Positions 31,504-45,887 are shown, numbered from the stretch's first letter. The stretch is DNA of 64,000 nucleotides from Trichinella spiralis (GCA_000181795.3 CM012953.1:3867923-3931922), one strand, 5' to 3'. Notes: generated by a model from the sequence alone, not told the origin. Made by a program: numbers and translations.

Positions 31504-34500
31504 TCAAACAGACTGGCTATTATTGCCGTTTTTTCTGCTATCGTTGTTGGACGTTTTGGAGAGGCCATTTTTGAAAAAATGATTCGATTTGAATTGTGCG
31601 GAGTTGTGGAAAATTTTAGAAAAAATATTTTTGACAAAACTGAACATCCGGGCGCTATGGTTGGATTTGACAGTGTTCGGCAGGAAGATGGTCAGCGACA
31701 CCGGCAAGAAGAGATGACTGTGCAAAATGCCCAGCATGATGACCAAGAAGACGGTCTTGAAAAAGGTGACGATCATCGGCACCGGCACCCTGCTCAGGAC
31801 GCTGACGCCGAGCACGGTCGCCAGACCGCTGAGCAATACCGGATAGCCGAGCAGTTGCAACGACCGGATCGCCCGCTGAGAGGTGGACCCTTTGGCACAA
31901 ATGTAACCGTAGGAGATGTGAGCGGACAAGTCGACCGCGAAGCCGATCGACATGATCAACGTGATCATCGAGATGCAGTCCAAATTGACATCCCAGTGGG
32001 ACATGTAGCCGTAGACGCCGACGTTGATCGACAACATGGACAAAGTGATGAATAAGCCGCAGTAGAGGTTCGGTATCAAGATGAAAGCGATGACGATCAT
32101 GCTGCAAAAGGAGATGCCCAGATTGCGCCAAGTGGTCGGCGCGATGCTCATGTATTGGTCGACGTGGGGCCAGAATTCGTGGTAAGTGGTCACGTTCATG
32201 TCTGCATACTTGGCGGCGGTGGTGCGCAAAAATTTCGCCGCCTTCACCTGCTCGGCTGCAGTGTTGAACTTGAGCAATCCGATTTGAAATCGAAAAGCCT
32301 TGATTCGACCACGACTGCTTCCATTGTTCGACGGGTGGGACCAGACGATGTCGGTCTCCCAGAGTGGGCGGGCGCCGTTGAAGCGGATCCAATTTAGCAA
32401 ATCGTCCGACCAAAACTTGTCCGTATCCATTATGGCCGCGCCCAGACTGTTCAAATAATTTATATACTCGTTGAGGAAGAACACGGTTCCGTTGGAACCC
32501 ATCGTGAACGCGCTGCCTTCGAACGCGTGCACCATGTCCAGCACGCGTTGGCGGTTCTCAGCCACGGACAAGTCCGGCGGATTGTTGACCAAAATGTGCA
32601 CTTGCATGCCGCAGTTGCGAAAATCTCTGGACAGTTTGTAAAATTTCGTCACGTAATGATTTTCGTGCACCAAATCTGCCGGCCGCAGCCCCTCCTTGAT
32701 CACAATGCAACCCCATATCGCCAGGCCGATGTAAATCAGATACAAAAAGCACACAACCACCTTAACGGCGGGGTGGAACAAGCAATGGCCGTAATATTTT
32801 TGAAAAAATGTCGACGAAACCGACTCAGCTTTCGAACAACGCTTTTCCAAGGGTATTTTTCTCTTCTCTTTCAATTCACAACGACTCAGTGTATAATTTG
32901 GTGTCCCATCCGACGATGCTGCTACATTTGCCACACTTTCTGCGAACAACATTTTGCCACTATTTTCAGTCATGTGAACGTCATCTAAACAATTAAAATA
33001 ATATTAATTATTATTATGGTAGTTTTTTTGTTCTCCATCACAATATTCAATATTTACCTGAACTTTTGACCGCAGAATTGTTGTTCTCTTTAATAATTAT
33101 CCATGGGAATAAGCAGTGGCGACGTTCGGCTTCAAAATTGCCAAAAAAAGCCATCACTGCTGCAAAAAATGTAATCTGACAAGTGTAATCCAATGTCATC
33201 GCCAGGGCGGTATAGATGCAAAACGAAGTGACAGCCGGAAATGTGCTCCAAGCTCCCACGAGAAACGAAACCACGTCTGTGACCGACGTGATCGTGATCG
33301 CCACGCCGGCATCGGCCAACGCCTGTGCTAAACGCTTTTCCGTGGGCAGACTGTCGTCCGTCTCTTTCCAAGCTGATATCATGATGAACATATCGCTCAC
33401 TCCGACAGCTAAACATCGTTCTTTATTGCACTCGTCATTCAAGCGATGACAAATTTACATAATGCAGAGTTTTCTGATTGTATTTTTTTTGTTTTATTTA
33501 TTAATTTTTCTTCCGTTGCTGTTGTTCCCAAGTAAATGAGTATATTTTCGCCTGTTGTCACATTTGTCCAATGTCGAACAAATGTGACGGCAGTGCATTA
33601 ACTAGAGGAGAGAAAATGTGACAAGATGGCTATTAATATGCGCTCTAATAACCACCACGTGTGGGCGTATTCACGCAACAGTCTAATGACACTGGACGCC
33701 GCTGACACGACGTTGCAAATTGTTCACATTCAAAATGCACTGTGCATTTCAATAATTCGAAGGTCAATTTTCGACTGGTTGAAATGGAAATTTGCACATT
33801 GCTTAATGAGCAAGTATTTTTGGAAAATTGCAATATAGAAATTGAGGCATTTTTGTTCGATTCAGCGCATAAATGTTACACAAAAAGTTGCTGTCCTCAT
33901 TTTCCTATACTGATGACGTGATTTATGATGCGGAGATAGTGCAATTGTGAAAGTTATTTAAAAAAATATTATTTTTTCTCCAAATTGACAAATGTATAAT
34001 GTAGAAAGGAGAAAAACAATTTTCGCTTGATTCGCTTAATTTGCATGGTAAAAAATAAAAAAAATTGCATACTTACATACCACCAGAATAGGCATGACCG
34101 AATTGATCAGCACGTACTCCAAGCCGACGAGCAGCAAAAATCCCAACGAGATCACCACCGCCAGAGCTGCGGATACAACGCCCAAAATGCCGACCAACGG
34201 TTTGCTCTTGATCCAGTCGATTTTGTAGACGCCGTTATCGGCTTTGAGCATCACGTTGGTCAACGAGCAGAATATTGTCAACACAAGGTAGGAGAAGCCG
34301 AAATTCGGCAACACAATGTCGACGTTCTCTTTCAAGCCTTCATTGATCGAACCACCGTGCCAGATGACAGCCTCAATTTCCGCAGACGAATATTCATTGC
34401 TGATGTAATGCTGCAATTCCCATTTCCAAGCCGAGCTGTCTTGGTCAATCGACGCTGGCCATTCTTTCAAATTGTAACTCAAACGAATCGACGTCGCATA

Positions 34501-35837
34501 ATCAAAATGACCATCGTCGTCAATCACACGAACGCCTGGAAATTGTTGATCAAGAAAAACAACTTAATTAGCATATTGTTTACAACAACAGATTACGTCT
34601 GAAAGTTTCATAAAGTATATTTTAAAAAACATCTGTGTCGTGTGCATGTTGAACAACTATTCTAAACAAAGGAAATGAGGTGACAATGTGGAGAGGTTTC
34701 CTTAAAGAAAAAAAAATCTGGTCACAAGTTCAGTTAACTGTCCCCGTTGTTCAAAATCAAAAGCAAAGCATTCTTTTTCAAAATGGAACAACAATAAAAT
34801 TGGTTCTTCTTTTGAAGAAAAAGTAAAATAAAATACCCATATTGACCACATTTCCTTGTTCACAACAATAATACGATGAAAGCATTCAAAAAAAGATTAT
34901 TACACATTACATTTTGTAGAAGAAGAAAAGAAAATTTTTTCTATGCAATTAAGTCATACGTGTCAAGATGATGTCTTATTGAATGATCAATTATGAATTG
35001 ATCAATAATAATGAATGAAATTGTTCAACACTCGAAATTTATCCACACTCGAAAGAAAGAACAACTGTAATAGATGAAGAAAAAACAATCAAACTTGAAA
35101 ATCATTATTTTTTTAACAAAGGTCACGTGTGCATTTTTTTTCTATAAAAATAGAATTGATTTTTAAAATGAGTCATAATAAAAAAAATGAATGGAATAAA
35201 TTTTGAAGAAATATATTTTTTTAATATAAATGATAAAGTAAAAAATGCTACCTGCGATTAGTGTTCCGAGATACAGAGGCGAGTCGACGGACCTGGCGAC
35301 CGGGTAGGTGATGTCGACGTATTTGGAAATGCCTTCGCGTTGTTTGAACAGTTCAATGTGGCCGTTGTCGTAGCAAGAGCCGAACCAAGTCAGGCACAGG
35401 TCCTTGTAGCCGACAGTTTGGTTCCGGCTTGTGGAGAAAATTTGGAAACGGTCCAAGATGAACTCGTTCAACTGGCTGGTGGCGTTGAGAATTTCTGGCC
35501 GGAGTACAGTTTTGCCGTCCTTGGGTCGAATGACCAGCTGTATCCAGTGTTTGGCAGAGAAGAATTTGCCCGGTATGAAGCGGTTCTGCACCAGGGGAAA
35601 TTGGTCGTTGATCACAGCCTTTTCGTAGTAGGATGGACCGTCGGTGGGCGTGAACGTTTCCACACTGTTCGGTCTGGTGCGCAACGGTCTGAAGTAGAGA
35701 CCGGCGGCGAGAATGGCCGCCATCACGCACGGTACTACCAAGAACAGCCATCTGTACGTATAGACGACCAACGCGTATTTGTAAAACCAACTGCTGATCA
35801 CTTTGTCCACCGACGGAAGGTCTGTTTCAGGTTCCAT
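31504..35837 (-). CDS. ptr: Patched-related (PTR) RND-family membrane protein
   Basis: PTR proteins are nematode-expanded relatives of Patched/Dispatched with a sterol-sensing domain, used mainly in cuticle and apical membrane biology. Four exons: 35837..35252, 34535..34077, 33408..33058, 32984..31504, giving 958 residues. Order: N-terminal cytoplasmic stretch, TM1 (WLFLVVPCVMAAILAAGLYF), large luminal loop with ETFTPTDGPSYYEKA, sterol-sensing domain (MPILVVSVGVSDMFIMISAW, with the RND GxxxD-like Asp), second TM1-like helix (VVVCFLYLIYIGLAIWG), second luminal loop, and C-terminal TM bundle with GFAVDLSAHISYGY and VLGVSVLSRVPVPM. Exon 2 has two overlapping donors (GTATGT and, 4 nt on, GTAAGT); only the second keeps phase with exon 3. 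The C-terminus is long and basic. Which ptr paralogue this is cannot be told by eye. Confidence 0.93.
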
Positions 35838-38800
35838 CAAGTTTCAACAACAACAACAAACAAACAAACAAACAACACCAGCAACTGTTACCACCACCAA
35901 CCAATAGAATTATCCGGGCGAGGCAGTCGAGTTGATTTTAATGAATATCAGAATGTTTGGAAAATATTTCGCTCAGGACAAGCCAGTGCTTGTGCTGCAA
36001 CCTGCGACCAGCATTATTGGCAGCTATGACAGGGCGCGGATGCCGCGCGTGTATTCTATCTGTCTCCTGTCTGGCTGTCTGTGATGTAAGTTTGTTAGTT
36101 CGCCCGTATGTGACTGACTGTATGTACACGCGAGCATGTGCTGTCAACCTAATTTTCTTGAAAATCAAGAAGAAGAAGAAGAATCCAACAGCACATGTTG
36201 CGGCCTACCTAAACTCGTCTTCAGGTTGTTGTTGATGTTAGTTGGTGCTAGTTGTGGATAAGCACTAACCAATGTTGTATATTGTATACTTTTACAAAAA
36301 AAAACCTTCAGGCTAATAATCATCTGAATCTATTGAAAACTTGTCATTATTTATCATATTTATTAATAATAACATTGTTCTTGTTCATCATTCTTATTGT
36401 TCATTGGACATTTCAACCATTTTTCAATCAACACCCAATTTCACTTGTTTCATTTGAAAATAAAACGGTTCCTCGTTTTGTTATATGAATTTTATCATAC
36501 AAATCATCACATTGCACTGTTGCACAATTATAAAATATATTTTTTTTTCATCCATTCATTGTTCACTTTATCCTGTAAACATTTTTGCTTTGCTTTTTCC
36601 CCCTCTCAACAAAAGTGAATTTTAATAATTTGAAAGCAAATTATTAAAATTCCTGTTTTTGTAAAACTGGCTTCGTTTTACGGAAACAATTACTGCTCGT
36701 ATTAAAGCGTATTTCTTCTGTTTTCCTTTACAAATAGAACGACAAGAGAAAAAACAAAGTTTACTGTTAAAATTCATAATTTTAATCCAACTATCATTTG
36801 ATAAATAATTCATCAGAAAGCACAATTGATCAAATGTCAAATTATACAATTTACTTGTTCAGCAAAACATCCAAAGTATTATTTCAACAAAAACTGACTG
36901 AACAGTTCACTTTCACTTGATTATTTTTCAGTGATAAAAATTTTATTAATTAAAACATTAAAAGCAATCAATACTAATAAGAAAAGTAATTTCATCATTG
37001 GTGATAATTTGCGTTGGATTTTCAACTTGTAATGAAAAAAAAATGAATTGAAAAGCTAAACAGAAAAGAAGCGATGAAATTATCCAATACATGTAGAGTA
37101 GAACATAAAATAAAAAAATAACATAATGACCATTTGGCAGTTGATTATCAGTTTTTCTTATTGAATCATTTTCTGACGAATAAATGAATGAAAATTAAAA
37201 ATATTGTTGCAAGTGATAATGAAACCTATAAATCTGAAACTGTCAAAATGAATACAAATTGGATATCTGCGGTCAATAAAACAAAAAAATAACTGACGAA
37301 AACATGTTTGTTCTATTTATTACATTATTAATTAATCATCCGGTGAGAAAATAATAAAAGTCATTAAAAAATTAAGCATTGCCAAATCAATGTTTCAAAC
37401 CGCCCCATTCTTAACTTTTCACAACCAAATTTGCTGCAACACTATTCCTGAAAAACAAATATGTGATTTTCAAGTATAATTAATAATTGTTGTTGAACAA
37501 TTTTTTTGCTGTAATTCACTTCACGAAGGTGAAAGGAGGACTTTTTTTGTAATCTGAAAATTTTACCATTTGTCGAAGAAAGAAAGAAAAAAAAAAGCAA
37601 ATTATTAGGTAGTTTAAATCTTAAAAAATAAATTAAACTCGACATGGTTTTGATAATTTTCCCACAGGCTTATTTGTAAACTGACTCAACTTGTGCCATT
37701 TGGGCACCGCCCACCATAAACCCCCTCAAGAGTTAGGCTGAACGTCTGCTTCTGTTACCGACAACTGTTGTTCCGGAATGACAGCCAAGTGTAGCTAACA
37801 AGGTCGGGATGTATTCATTTTACTTTTTTGTAGCTTAACCATCAAAGGAAGCTGACCATGATTTGGTTGTAATTATAGAAGACAAATTATATTTACCTGA
37901 TTTTGAGATGAAAAATCTGAACTGCTGCGAGATCAATAATACGTTTCACTCAACCTGAGGAGCCTGGAGAATTTAGAGCCAATACACTGATTGCATAGTA
38001 ATTTACGTATCATTAATAACAAGAAATAATGCATCGCTGACACTTGAAAAGAAATCAATATACAGTTAATAATTCAAAGGACTGTACATATTTATTATTT
38101 TTACCTGTTTGATGCACTTGCATTGTCATACTGTAAATTTATTTGGTTTCAGTAAAAATTAAAGAAATGTGTCTCGTTCAAGTGAGTCCTGCATTTAAAA
38201 TAATTATACTCAAAAAGCTAATGAGATTGAGATTTGACAAATTATTCTTTTTTCTATTTAAATACGATGTTGCATGTGTTTCAAATTTTACATGAAAATT
38301 ACATTAGTAAAAGTTAATTAGATTAAAGAAATTAATACACAGTTATATGCCTATGATCGATTATATATGTAAGAAAAATTTGTTGCAGTGTTATTCAATT
38401 TTTCCGTCTATTATTAACAAAACTACCAACTAATAAACGAGATTGCTTAATAATTTTTAATTTTAAGAACGTTTTATGTTTCAACAATATTTGAACATGA
38501 AATTAATTTATAAACCAAGCATTTTAGCATAACAAAATGATAATTTCTTCATTAAAAAAACAAAAAGTGAAGAAAAAATAATATCCAATTATTTTGTTGT
38601 ATAAATTTTATAGTTTTCTGATAGCTGATTATGATTGAAAAGTTATTTATTAGCATGTTTTACAAGTTAATTACCAATATGTTGAAAAACAAGTGTCTAT
38701 TTTTGAAAAAAATAATTATCGCTATTGCTGTCATGCAAATGCGACGGCATGACCGTCTGAACGGCAGGCGCATCTCATTTAAAATTGATTTGATGCTTTC

Positions 38801-40164
38801 ATCTGTTCAGGGAAAACTGAAGTAGTCTGCCATTGTATAAAGCTTATAAACATGCATCTCATTCTTTTGAAAAGCGAACATCCTCCAGTCAAGCACATTT
38901 GGAAAGATGGAAACAGTTGTAAGAAATTGTTTTTTCCTTATTTTTCAATTTAAAAATTATTTTGTTAATCTGACAGAAATATTACATTCATTTATAGAAT
39001 ATGTAAAATGGAATAGAATAAAAAAGAAATTTTTCAAACGGCATAATATTACAACTTATATGTTGAGATGAAGTTCAAAGTAAAATATGGTGATGAATAT
39101 AACTATTAAATTTGAATTTGGCTTGTTTGTTTCATATTTATAATACTTTATAAACAACTTTTAAAAAATAATCACATATATTATACATATACGTAAATCC
39201 CCCATTGAACGACCCTTGAAAAAACAAAAACAAGCTTGTAAATTGAATGTTTTCAGAAATATAGCGTAGGATTTTGAAGAACGAAAAACAAAAGGATAAA
39301 ATAAATTGAAATGCGTTTCTCTTCAATCACGACAACTGGAATAATTAATTTTTAAAATTCTTATAGAATTATTTCCTGAATGTAAAGCAAATTCCCAAAT
39401 GTTCCATAATTGTTTTTCACTCAGTTTTATTGTGAAAAATCACTTTTAATATTTAACCCTTTTAATTGCGCATCCGAAGCAGCTTAATCGGAATGGTCAA
39501 ACATTGATTCTCTTAGAAATATTAACCGCCCAGAACAAATCTGCATGACATCGGACCATCCAGCAGTGTTTAATTGCTTTCTTTTTTGCAAATGAATCCA
39601 TCTGTATATATTTGTACTTCAATACTTTATTCAAATTATAAATTAAGAAAGCACAATAGGACATTGCAAAGAGGAGGTGTACTTATAAAAAAGAAAAAAA
39701 AATAAAGTTAATGGTGATTTATTTTTAAATAAACAATTTTCTTCATTGATCTTTATTTAAATATTAAAAAAATTGTTTGAAATTCTCATTAAATTGATTG
39801 AACTTTTTTCTTCTTTTGGCTCACATTTTTCAAATTTTTTAAATGAACTTTTCTTTTTGAAAAAAAAATTACAAAATGTTGAATAATGAAAATTATCAGT
39901 TTTTTAATACTGTTTTTTTTCAAATTTTGAAATAAATTTTAGCAACACTTTTTACGTGTGTCAGAATAAAGAATACAATTTTGAAAGTAATAAATATAAG
40001 CAAGAGTGAAAATTTTATTATTTCAACCATATAACTGAAAAACACTTTTGTTGTTCATATCAATTCCATTTTATCATTTTTTGATATTTTAAAATTTTTT
40101 ATTGAAATAAATAAATTTTATAAATTGTAAGATTGTTTTATTTTAAACCACGTCCATGTGCATG

Positions 40165-40187
40165 TTGTGTGTGTGTGTGTGTGTGTG
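40165..40187. repeat. (GT)n microsatellite
   Basis: Run of about 11 GT dinucleotides. Confidence 0.9.
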
Positions 40188-41238
40188 AAATTTAGAAAGT
40201 GTAAATTTAATTATAGATTTGTTTTCTTCTCTTGAAGCTGAACGTGTTATTAAAAATGTTACGTGTGTGTTGTTTATTATTAATTACAAAGTAAATGATT
40301 GCTATAATCATCCTTTGAAAAGTAAAAATAGCACAGCATTCAATGAATCTTCTGAAGAAATGAATTATTATCTCTTATTGTTGTATTATACAGTATCGTA
40401 TTGTTAAGTTATTCATCTTCTGAGCAATTTTGATCATTTCTCTTCAGCTATCGTTTGATATGGTTTATGCTTTGTTTTTTACTTATCCTTTAAAGGAATT
40501 TGTTTCAAAATTATAAATATTAAAGATTAATTCAGATGAATTTAATTTATTAAAAAGTTTTCCAATTATAGCTGCAACATGCTGAAGAGAGGTTTCTATT
40601 TCTAAGATTCACAGTGATATGTCTCATATTATGAGTTGATAATTTGCTCAGACATTTTCATCAATAAATGATGAATTCATCATTCCATTAATCCAAATCA
40701 GCAACTATTTATATATTGAAAATAAAATTGCCAACATTCATGACAACAATAGATTGTGCAAGTGAACTTGAAGTGAAGTGGAATCAAGTCAACATTCCTG
40801 TCATTAGGTAAAGTTTTCTTATTTTTAAATTCAATTCATTAATTAATTAATTAATTAATTGTTTATTTAATTATTAATATACAAAATTTCAATTTTTTCA
40901 TCCTGTTTTTTGGAACAAAAACATTTGTATAAAATTGGATATTTGAATTGTGACAATGAATTTTCTTTGAACATTTCTGCCGTATATCTGCGGTTTTATG
41001 AGCGAAGATTTTAACATCCGGGATGCTAATTAGACTGCACAATTTGCGCAGTGCTTTGCCTCTCAAATAAATTATCGCTTAACATCGATCTTTTCTTTAT
41101 GCAGAAAATAGATTCATTTCGAATAGAAAATTTTGCTCATTATTTGAAAAGTCTGCATTGAACAAAACTCTTTTGTCTCTTGAGCGCAATATTATCTTTT
41201 TCTTGCCGTTGATCAAATTTCTACTGTAACTCTTCATC

Positions 41239-41273
<35 letters not shown>
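41239..41273. repeat. (TTA)n microsatellite
   Basis: Uninterrupted TTA trinucleotide run of about 12 units. Confidence 0.92.
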
Positions 41274-44200
41274 GCATTGTTCAAAAGAAAACAATGAAAT
41301 TGTGTGATCTTGTATTCAGCTTGTTCATCATTTGTAAAGCATTTGTAAGCGAAACTGTGTATGCAAATATTTGCAGATGCCGTTCTGAGAAAATGTGCCA
41401 TCGTAAACGGTTTTGCAAAATTTCAACCCGTCCAAAGTTGCAAAGTTTTAAATTTTGAATAAAGACATTCCAGACAATTTCAAGTAATTGTAATCTTTTA
41501 TCTTATGTAAGATATTTGTAGATGGAAAGGTAAATTAGCGTAGTCAAAAAAAATTTTTAATAAATAAGTGTTCTGAATTTTGTGTGAAATATAATGTTAA
41601 ATTTAGTTGTTCGAGCTTAAATGTTGAAGCTTACAAGTATTCTTTTCTTCGAAGTTGGAAAATTCAAATGTTGTAAATTTCCGTTGTTTATTCCAATGGG
41701 GGTGCAGAATAAGAAACCTTTCCCATTTGCAAATTGCATGCTAATTGCAATGTAATTAATTCCACTATGTTGCTTAAGAAGATTATTCAAATTATTTCCA
41801 AAAGTAGATAATAATAATTGTTGAAATTGGATTTTCTTGTCAATTTTCGTATTATTATTTTTGAAATTTCTTTATACCCATGAATTAATAAAAGTCGATT
41901 TTAAAAAATCATCGTCTTTTCTTTTTATTTTTAATCAAATTTCATCTAACGATCCAAAATGATTAAATGGTGAAACAAACTGATTATCAAATTACATTAA
42001 GCAGCTGTAATATTATTGCAATTTTACAATTATATATGGAAAATATGATAATTTATTTGACAATTTTTATTGTGTTCTATTCTTATTCATGTTTATGAAA
42101 AGTACCTTCTTGTAACTATATATACATATATGCACAAGATTTGCACATTGGTATTATTCTGTTCATGTATCTTTTACTTTCAATTTTCAGTTTTCAGTGA
42201 AATTTTAATAAGGTAAATAAAATTGCTTCATTATATAAATAATTTTAATTTTGTTATACTTTGATTGAAGCAAAATCAATGATTCTCAGTATAAATAATT
42301 TGCTTTGAAATTCCAATCAGAAATAGCACATACTGAGCTGATCTATTTTGCATTATTTATCAGAAAATAAATAAATCAAAATGACAACATTTGATGTTTA
42401 ATTGTAATATTGTAAAATGCACTGGAATGTGCGTATTGAATTTCTACACTTGCATAATTAATATGACGTTGATGCGACAAGCTGATCTTTTTTAACAATG
42501 TAATGAATTCGTCTACGTTTTATGAACAATAATAATTATCCCAACTTTCCATTCATCACTCGCGATCCATTGCGACACTGCTACTGCTCCACTAGCACAC
42601 AGATGGTGATCTTTGCATAATTTCACATGAATTATCCTTTCAGCAAATACCATATTAAAATTAAAATATGCATATTATGCATTTTGGTTTTTTTCTATTA
42701 AATCAAACGCTGACAAAGATTTTAATATTTTTATTTGACATATTTACGTTAAAAAGCAAAAAAATTATAAAAGAGAATTTCCTTTTTTTCGCTGCATGCA
42801 ATTAAAATACTATATCCTGAAATAAATGCGTAATACACAGATTTTTTACAATTGAAATATTGAATTTATTCTTCAAGTTCAAAAAAAAATTATGAATTGA
42901 TTAATTTCGAAAAAAAATATATATTTAATAGGTGAAAATATTTTATTTTTTCTAATAATTTTAAAACATGCTTTTGTAATAAGTAAATAAATAATAATAA
43001 TTTTGTTTCATTTAAATAAATATTGGGATTTTGGGCTTGTTGTTTTTTCTTTTAGTTTTTCAAAATTAATCCACCACCATCGTTAGCGTTGGATGAAATT
43101 AATTGAATTCAAGTTTGCAAATTGGATTTCAAAATTTTACCGAGTGTAATTTTCATCTACAATTAATTATGTCGTTTTCAAGTATACAAAGGTAACCTGC
43201 AATGCTTGTTCTTTTGTTGTTGCGATGCATGTGTGGTGAACAGTTTCAGAGGCAGCTAAACAGTGCAAAAGATAAATTTTATACTATTGTCAGTTCAATT
43301 AATGAAATAATCAATTTAATATTAATTTATTTTTTTTGAACTAATCTCAATTAATTCTTCAATAATCAACGGCTGCTCTGTTGTTTCTCCACTCTGCTGG
43401 CTTCAAGTAAAATGGATTTCTTCTTCCACAAATTGTACTGCAAAATTCTTAATAGAAAAATCCACATCAGCTATCCATCAATCATAAAAGCTACATTGCA
43501 GTGCACTGCTGTCGCTAATGATGCATAAAAACTGTGCAAGTGGACCTGAACTGAAACAAATTATCCAATTTTAATAATTCATTAACAATCGTGCAAAGTT
43601 TGAATGATGCTTTCAGCGGAATGGATGAAAGTTTTCATCTGATTCTAATTGAGCGTTGCTTGCAATTTTGCATTTTCCATTTATCAAAATCAATAAAGCA
43701 ACAATTTTATTGAACCCTTTCTTTGCATTCCAATGAACTTTTACAACTGTGAAAGAGAAATATACATAAATTTGCAACATCTTAGTACCTGCTTTTCTAA
43801 TTTTTCTTTATTCCCCAAAATTATTTCTACTTTTTTATATGCATTTAATATTTTATTTATTTATTATGTTTTAAATCTTGTTCTACGCAAGTGAAGAAAA
43901 AATTAGCTGCGTCGTTAAATTTGAACAACTGTTGCTATTATTAGCAATATGATCAATAATTTATAAATAGTGCGCATAAATTTTGTCGCGCTATTAAATC
44001 AGTCAGATCAATTGCTGTTGTTGTTTCATGAAACTTAACATAATAAAGAATTTATAAAATTAATTGAATTTATTTTTAAAAAAGTGAATGTGAAGTGACA
44101 ATCGAGTAAAATTGAATAATGAACGGATGTTGCTGTAAAGCGTAATTAATGTGCAGCTCACAAATTATTTAATAATTTAATTTGTAATTTATTCCATAAA

Positions 44201-44397
44201 ACTGATTGTTATTTATCTTTTCTAATTATGTATTTTTCTAATGCATTGTATTACATATATATCTGTTTGTTTAATTAATTATTTATTATTTCTGTTCTAT
44301 ACATTTGAATGTGTTGAGAAGAGAAACTGTTTTTAGCATCATCATATGCCTTCATAATCAGTCAGAAGCATATGCGTGAATTGAATCATGCTTTGTG

Positions 44398-45519
44398 ATG
44401 ATAATGCAAAATAATACGGCAACGTTTCTTTCGAAGTCAAACGTTCAACTGCATTTCAGAGAGTCGCTAATAGCAGGCTCCATAATTTTGGCTGTGGCAC
44501 TGCCGGGCTTAATTGCCAACGTCTACGTTATTTATATTCTTTTGAAGCGCAGGTTCAAAAATTGGATGCCGTCAGTGCCATATTACGGAATGCTGATGTC
44601 CAAATGTTTGGCAGATTTGATCATCCTGCTAATATACGCTTGTTATTGCGCTCCGGTAATTTTGCTGCGCCACTTCACTTACGAATCTGTTGAAGAACGC
44701 ATTGTGAGATCGTTGCGCCAATTCTGCTATTTCGCCGGTCTTGGCCAAGTGGTACTCATCGCTATCAACCGATATAATGGAATTTGCTGTCCAAAAAATT
44801 ACAAATCCTTCTTTTCACCAAAACGCACGGTAATTATGATTTTCTCAGGATGGCTGTTCGGCTTTGCAATGGCAGCCCCGTTTCTGTTGTCCAAGTGTCA
44901 TTATCACTTTCTGACCAACATGTTCGTCTGGGGCTTTTTGTTGCAATATCCAAGCAGTGTTTGGTTCATCGGCATTGACGTCTTCATTCATCTGGTGGCG
45001 CTGATCATGCTGTGCATGCTGTACGCATTCATGCTTCAGAAGTTGAAGCTGTCCAGTCGTCGTTTTTCGAACAGATCCAAAGAATTGAACAAACGCCGTC
45101 TGGTCATTCAGGCTCAGCTAACTCTGGAAGCCATTGCCATGAATCTGAGCTTGTTGGTCGTCTGGATCGCATTTTACACTTTACCCTTGATCACGCTGAA
45201 CAAGTGGTGCCTGTTGGTCAACTCCTGTTTGGCAATTTTGAACAGCAGCATTTTTGCACTGCTGAACTTGCTGTTCAAACGAACCTTGCACCGGCAACAG
45301 TTGTGCAGGATCAAGAAAGCGCAAAACACCCAATTTGCCAATCTTCAAGATCGAAATCAGTTCACCACCGTTGGCATGCTTTATTTCGAATCATCCATGC
45401 AATTGATTCGCTGCTTTCCACTGTTGAACGATTCCAGCTTTGTCTATCCAGATGCGGATTCTCCATCAGATGGTAATAATAATCACGAAGATATTCCAAT
45501 TGGAAAACTTTCATCCTGA
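44398..45519 (+). CDS. Nematode-type G-protein-coupled receptor, intronless
   Basis: 373 residues from ATG 44398 in one exon. Seven hydrophobic segments can be placed: TM1 ~24-49 (LIAGSIILAVALPGLIANVY, with the conserved N of GN motifs as AN), TM2 (LADLIILLIYACYCAPVIL), TM3 (FCYFAGLGQVVLIAINRYNG, where INRY replaces DRY), TM4 (IMIFSGWLFGFAMAAPFLL), TM5 (IDVFIHLVALIMLCMLYAF), TM6 (IAMNLSLLVVWIAFYTLPLI), TM7 (LLVNSCLAILNSSIFALLNL). The Asn in NNT near the N-terminus could be glycosylated. The tail is Asp/Ser/Asn-rich. The CPKNYKSFFSPKRT loop resembles srx/srsx chemoreceptors; the ligand is unknown. Lack of introns in an intron-rich window is unusual and may point to origin by retrocopying. Confidence 0.85.
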   Translation: MIMQNNTATFLSKSNVQLHFRESLIAGSIILAVALPGLIANVYVIYILLKRRFKNWMPSVPYYGMLMSKCLADLIILLIYACYCAPVILLRHFTYESVEERIVRSLRQFCYFAGLGQVVLIAINRYNGICCPKNYKSFFSPKRTVIMIFSGWLFGFAMAAPFLLSKCHYHFLTNMFVWGFLLQYPSSVWFIGIDVFIHLVALIMLCMLYAFMLQKLKLSSRRFSNRSKELNKRRLVIQAQLTLEAIAMNLSLLVVWIAFYTLPLITLNKWCLLVNSCLAILNSSIFALLNLLFKRTLHRQQLCRIKKAQNTQFANLQDRNQFTTVGMLYFESSMQLIRCFPLLNDSSFVYPDADSPSDGNNNHEDIPIGKLSS

Positions 45520-45887
45520 ACACAACAGTCGTCTATAACAATAATAATTATAATAATACCCTAATTTTTTTACATCTATATTAACATTATTAACATTACT
45601 GTGCCTTTCATCTATTGATGTTCATACATAATAAAATGAAGTACAATAGTTTCTTTTTGAAAGTATACTGTATCATATCAGCACCAGCAGAATGAATAAA
45701 TAAATTTTCTTCATTGTGTCATCATATTTCAATTAAAAATCTTAGGAAAGTTACAGATATATGCAAAAAAGAAATAGCCGTTTACATTTAAGCAGAAATT
45801 TTATTCCAGCAAAAAGAATTTCAATCAATAGTGAATATGCACAGTAAACGTTGTGTTGGAAATTGGAGAATTTGAAAAGAAACTTAC

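Larger units (their letters stand above)
35838..44397. other. Gene desert
   Basis: About 8.6 kb without a convincing gene on either strand. It is very AT-rich, with microsatellites at 40165-40187 (GT)n and 41239-41273 (TTA)n, and a GC-richer patch at about 37680-37810. The part next to ptr (35838-36250) includes its 5' UTR and promoter. Small open frames here have no family features. Confidence 0.5.

Noticed and set aside
31655-32413. Minus-strand frame of 252 codons inside ptr exon 4
   Set aside because: Out-of-frame shadow of the ptr coding sequence.
35340-36029. Plus-strand frame of 229 codons opposite ptr exon 1
   Set aside because: Antisense shadow; the ptr frame carries the family motifs and closes with splice sites.
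38738-38773. Small nested hairpin (GACGG/CCGTC within ATGCG/CGCAT) as a microRNA precursor
   Set aside because: Stems of five base pairs are far too short for a pre-miRNA and are expected by chance in 64 kb.
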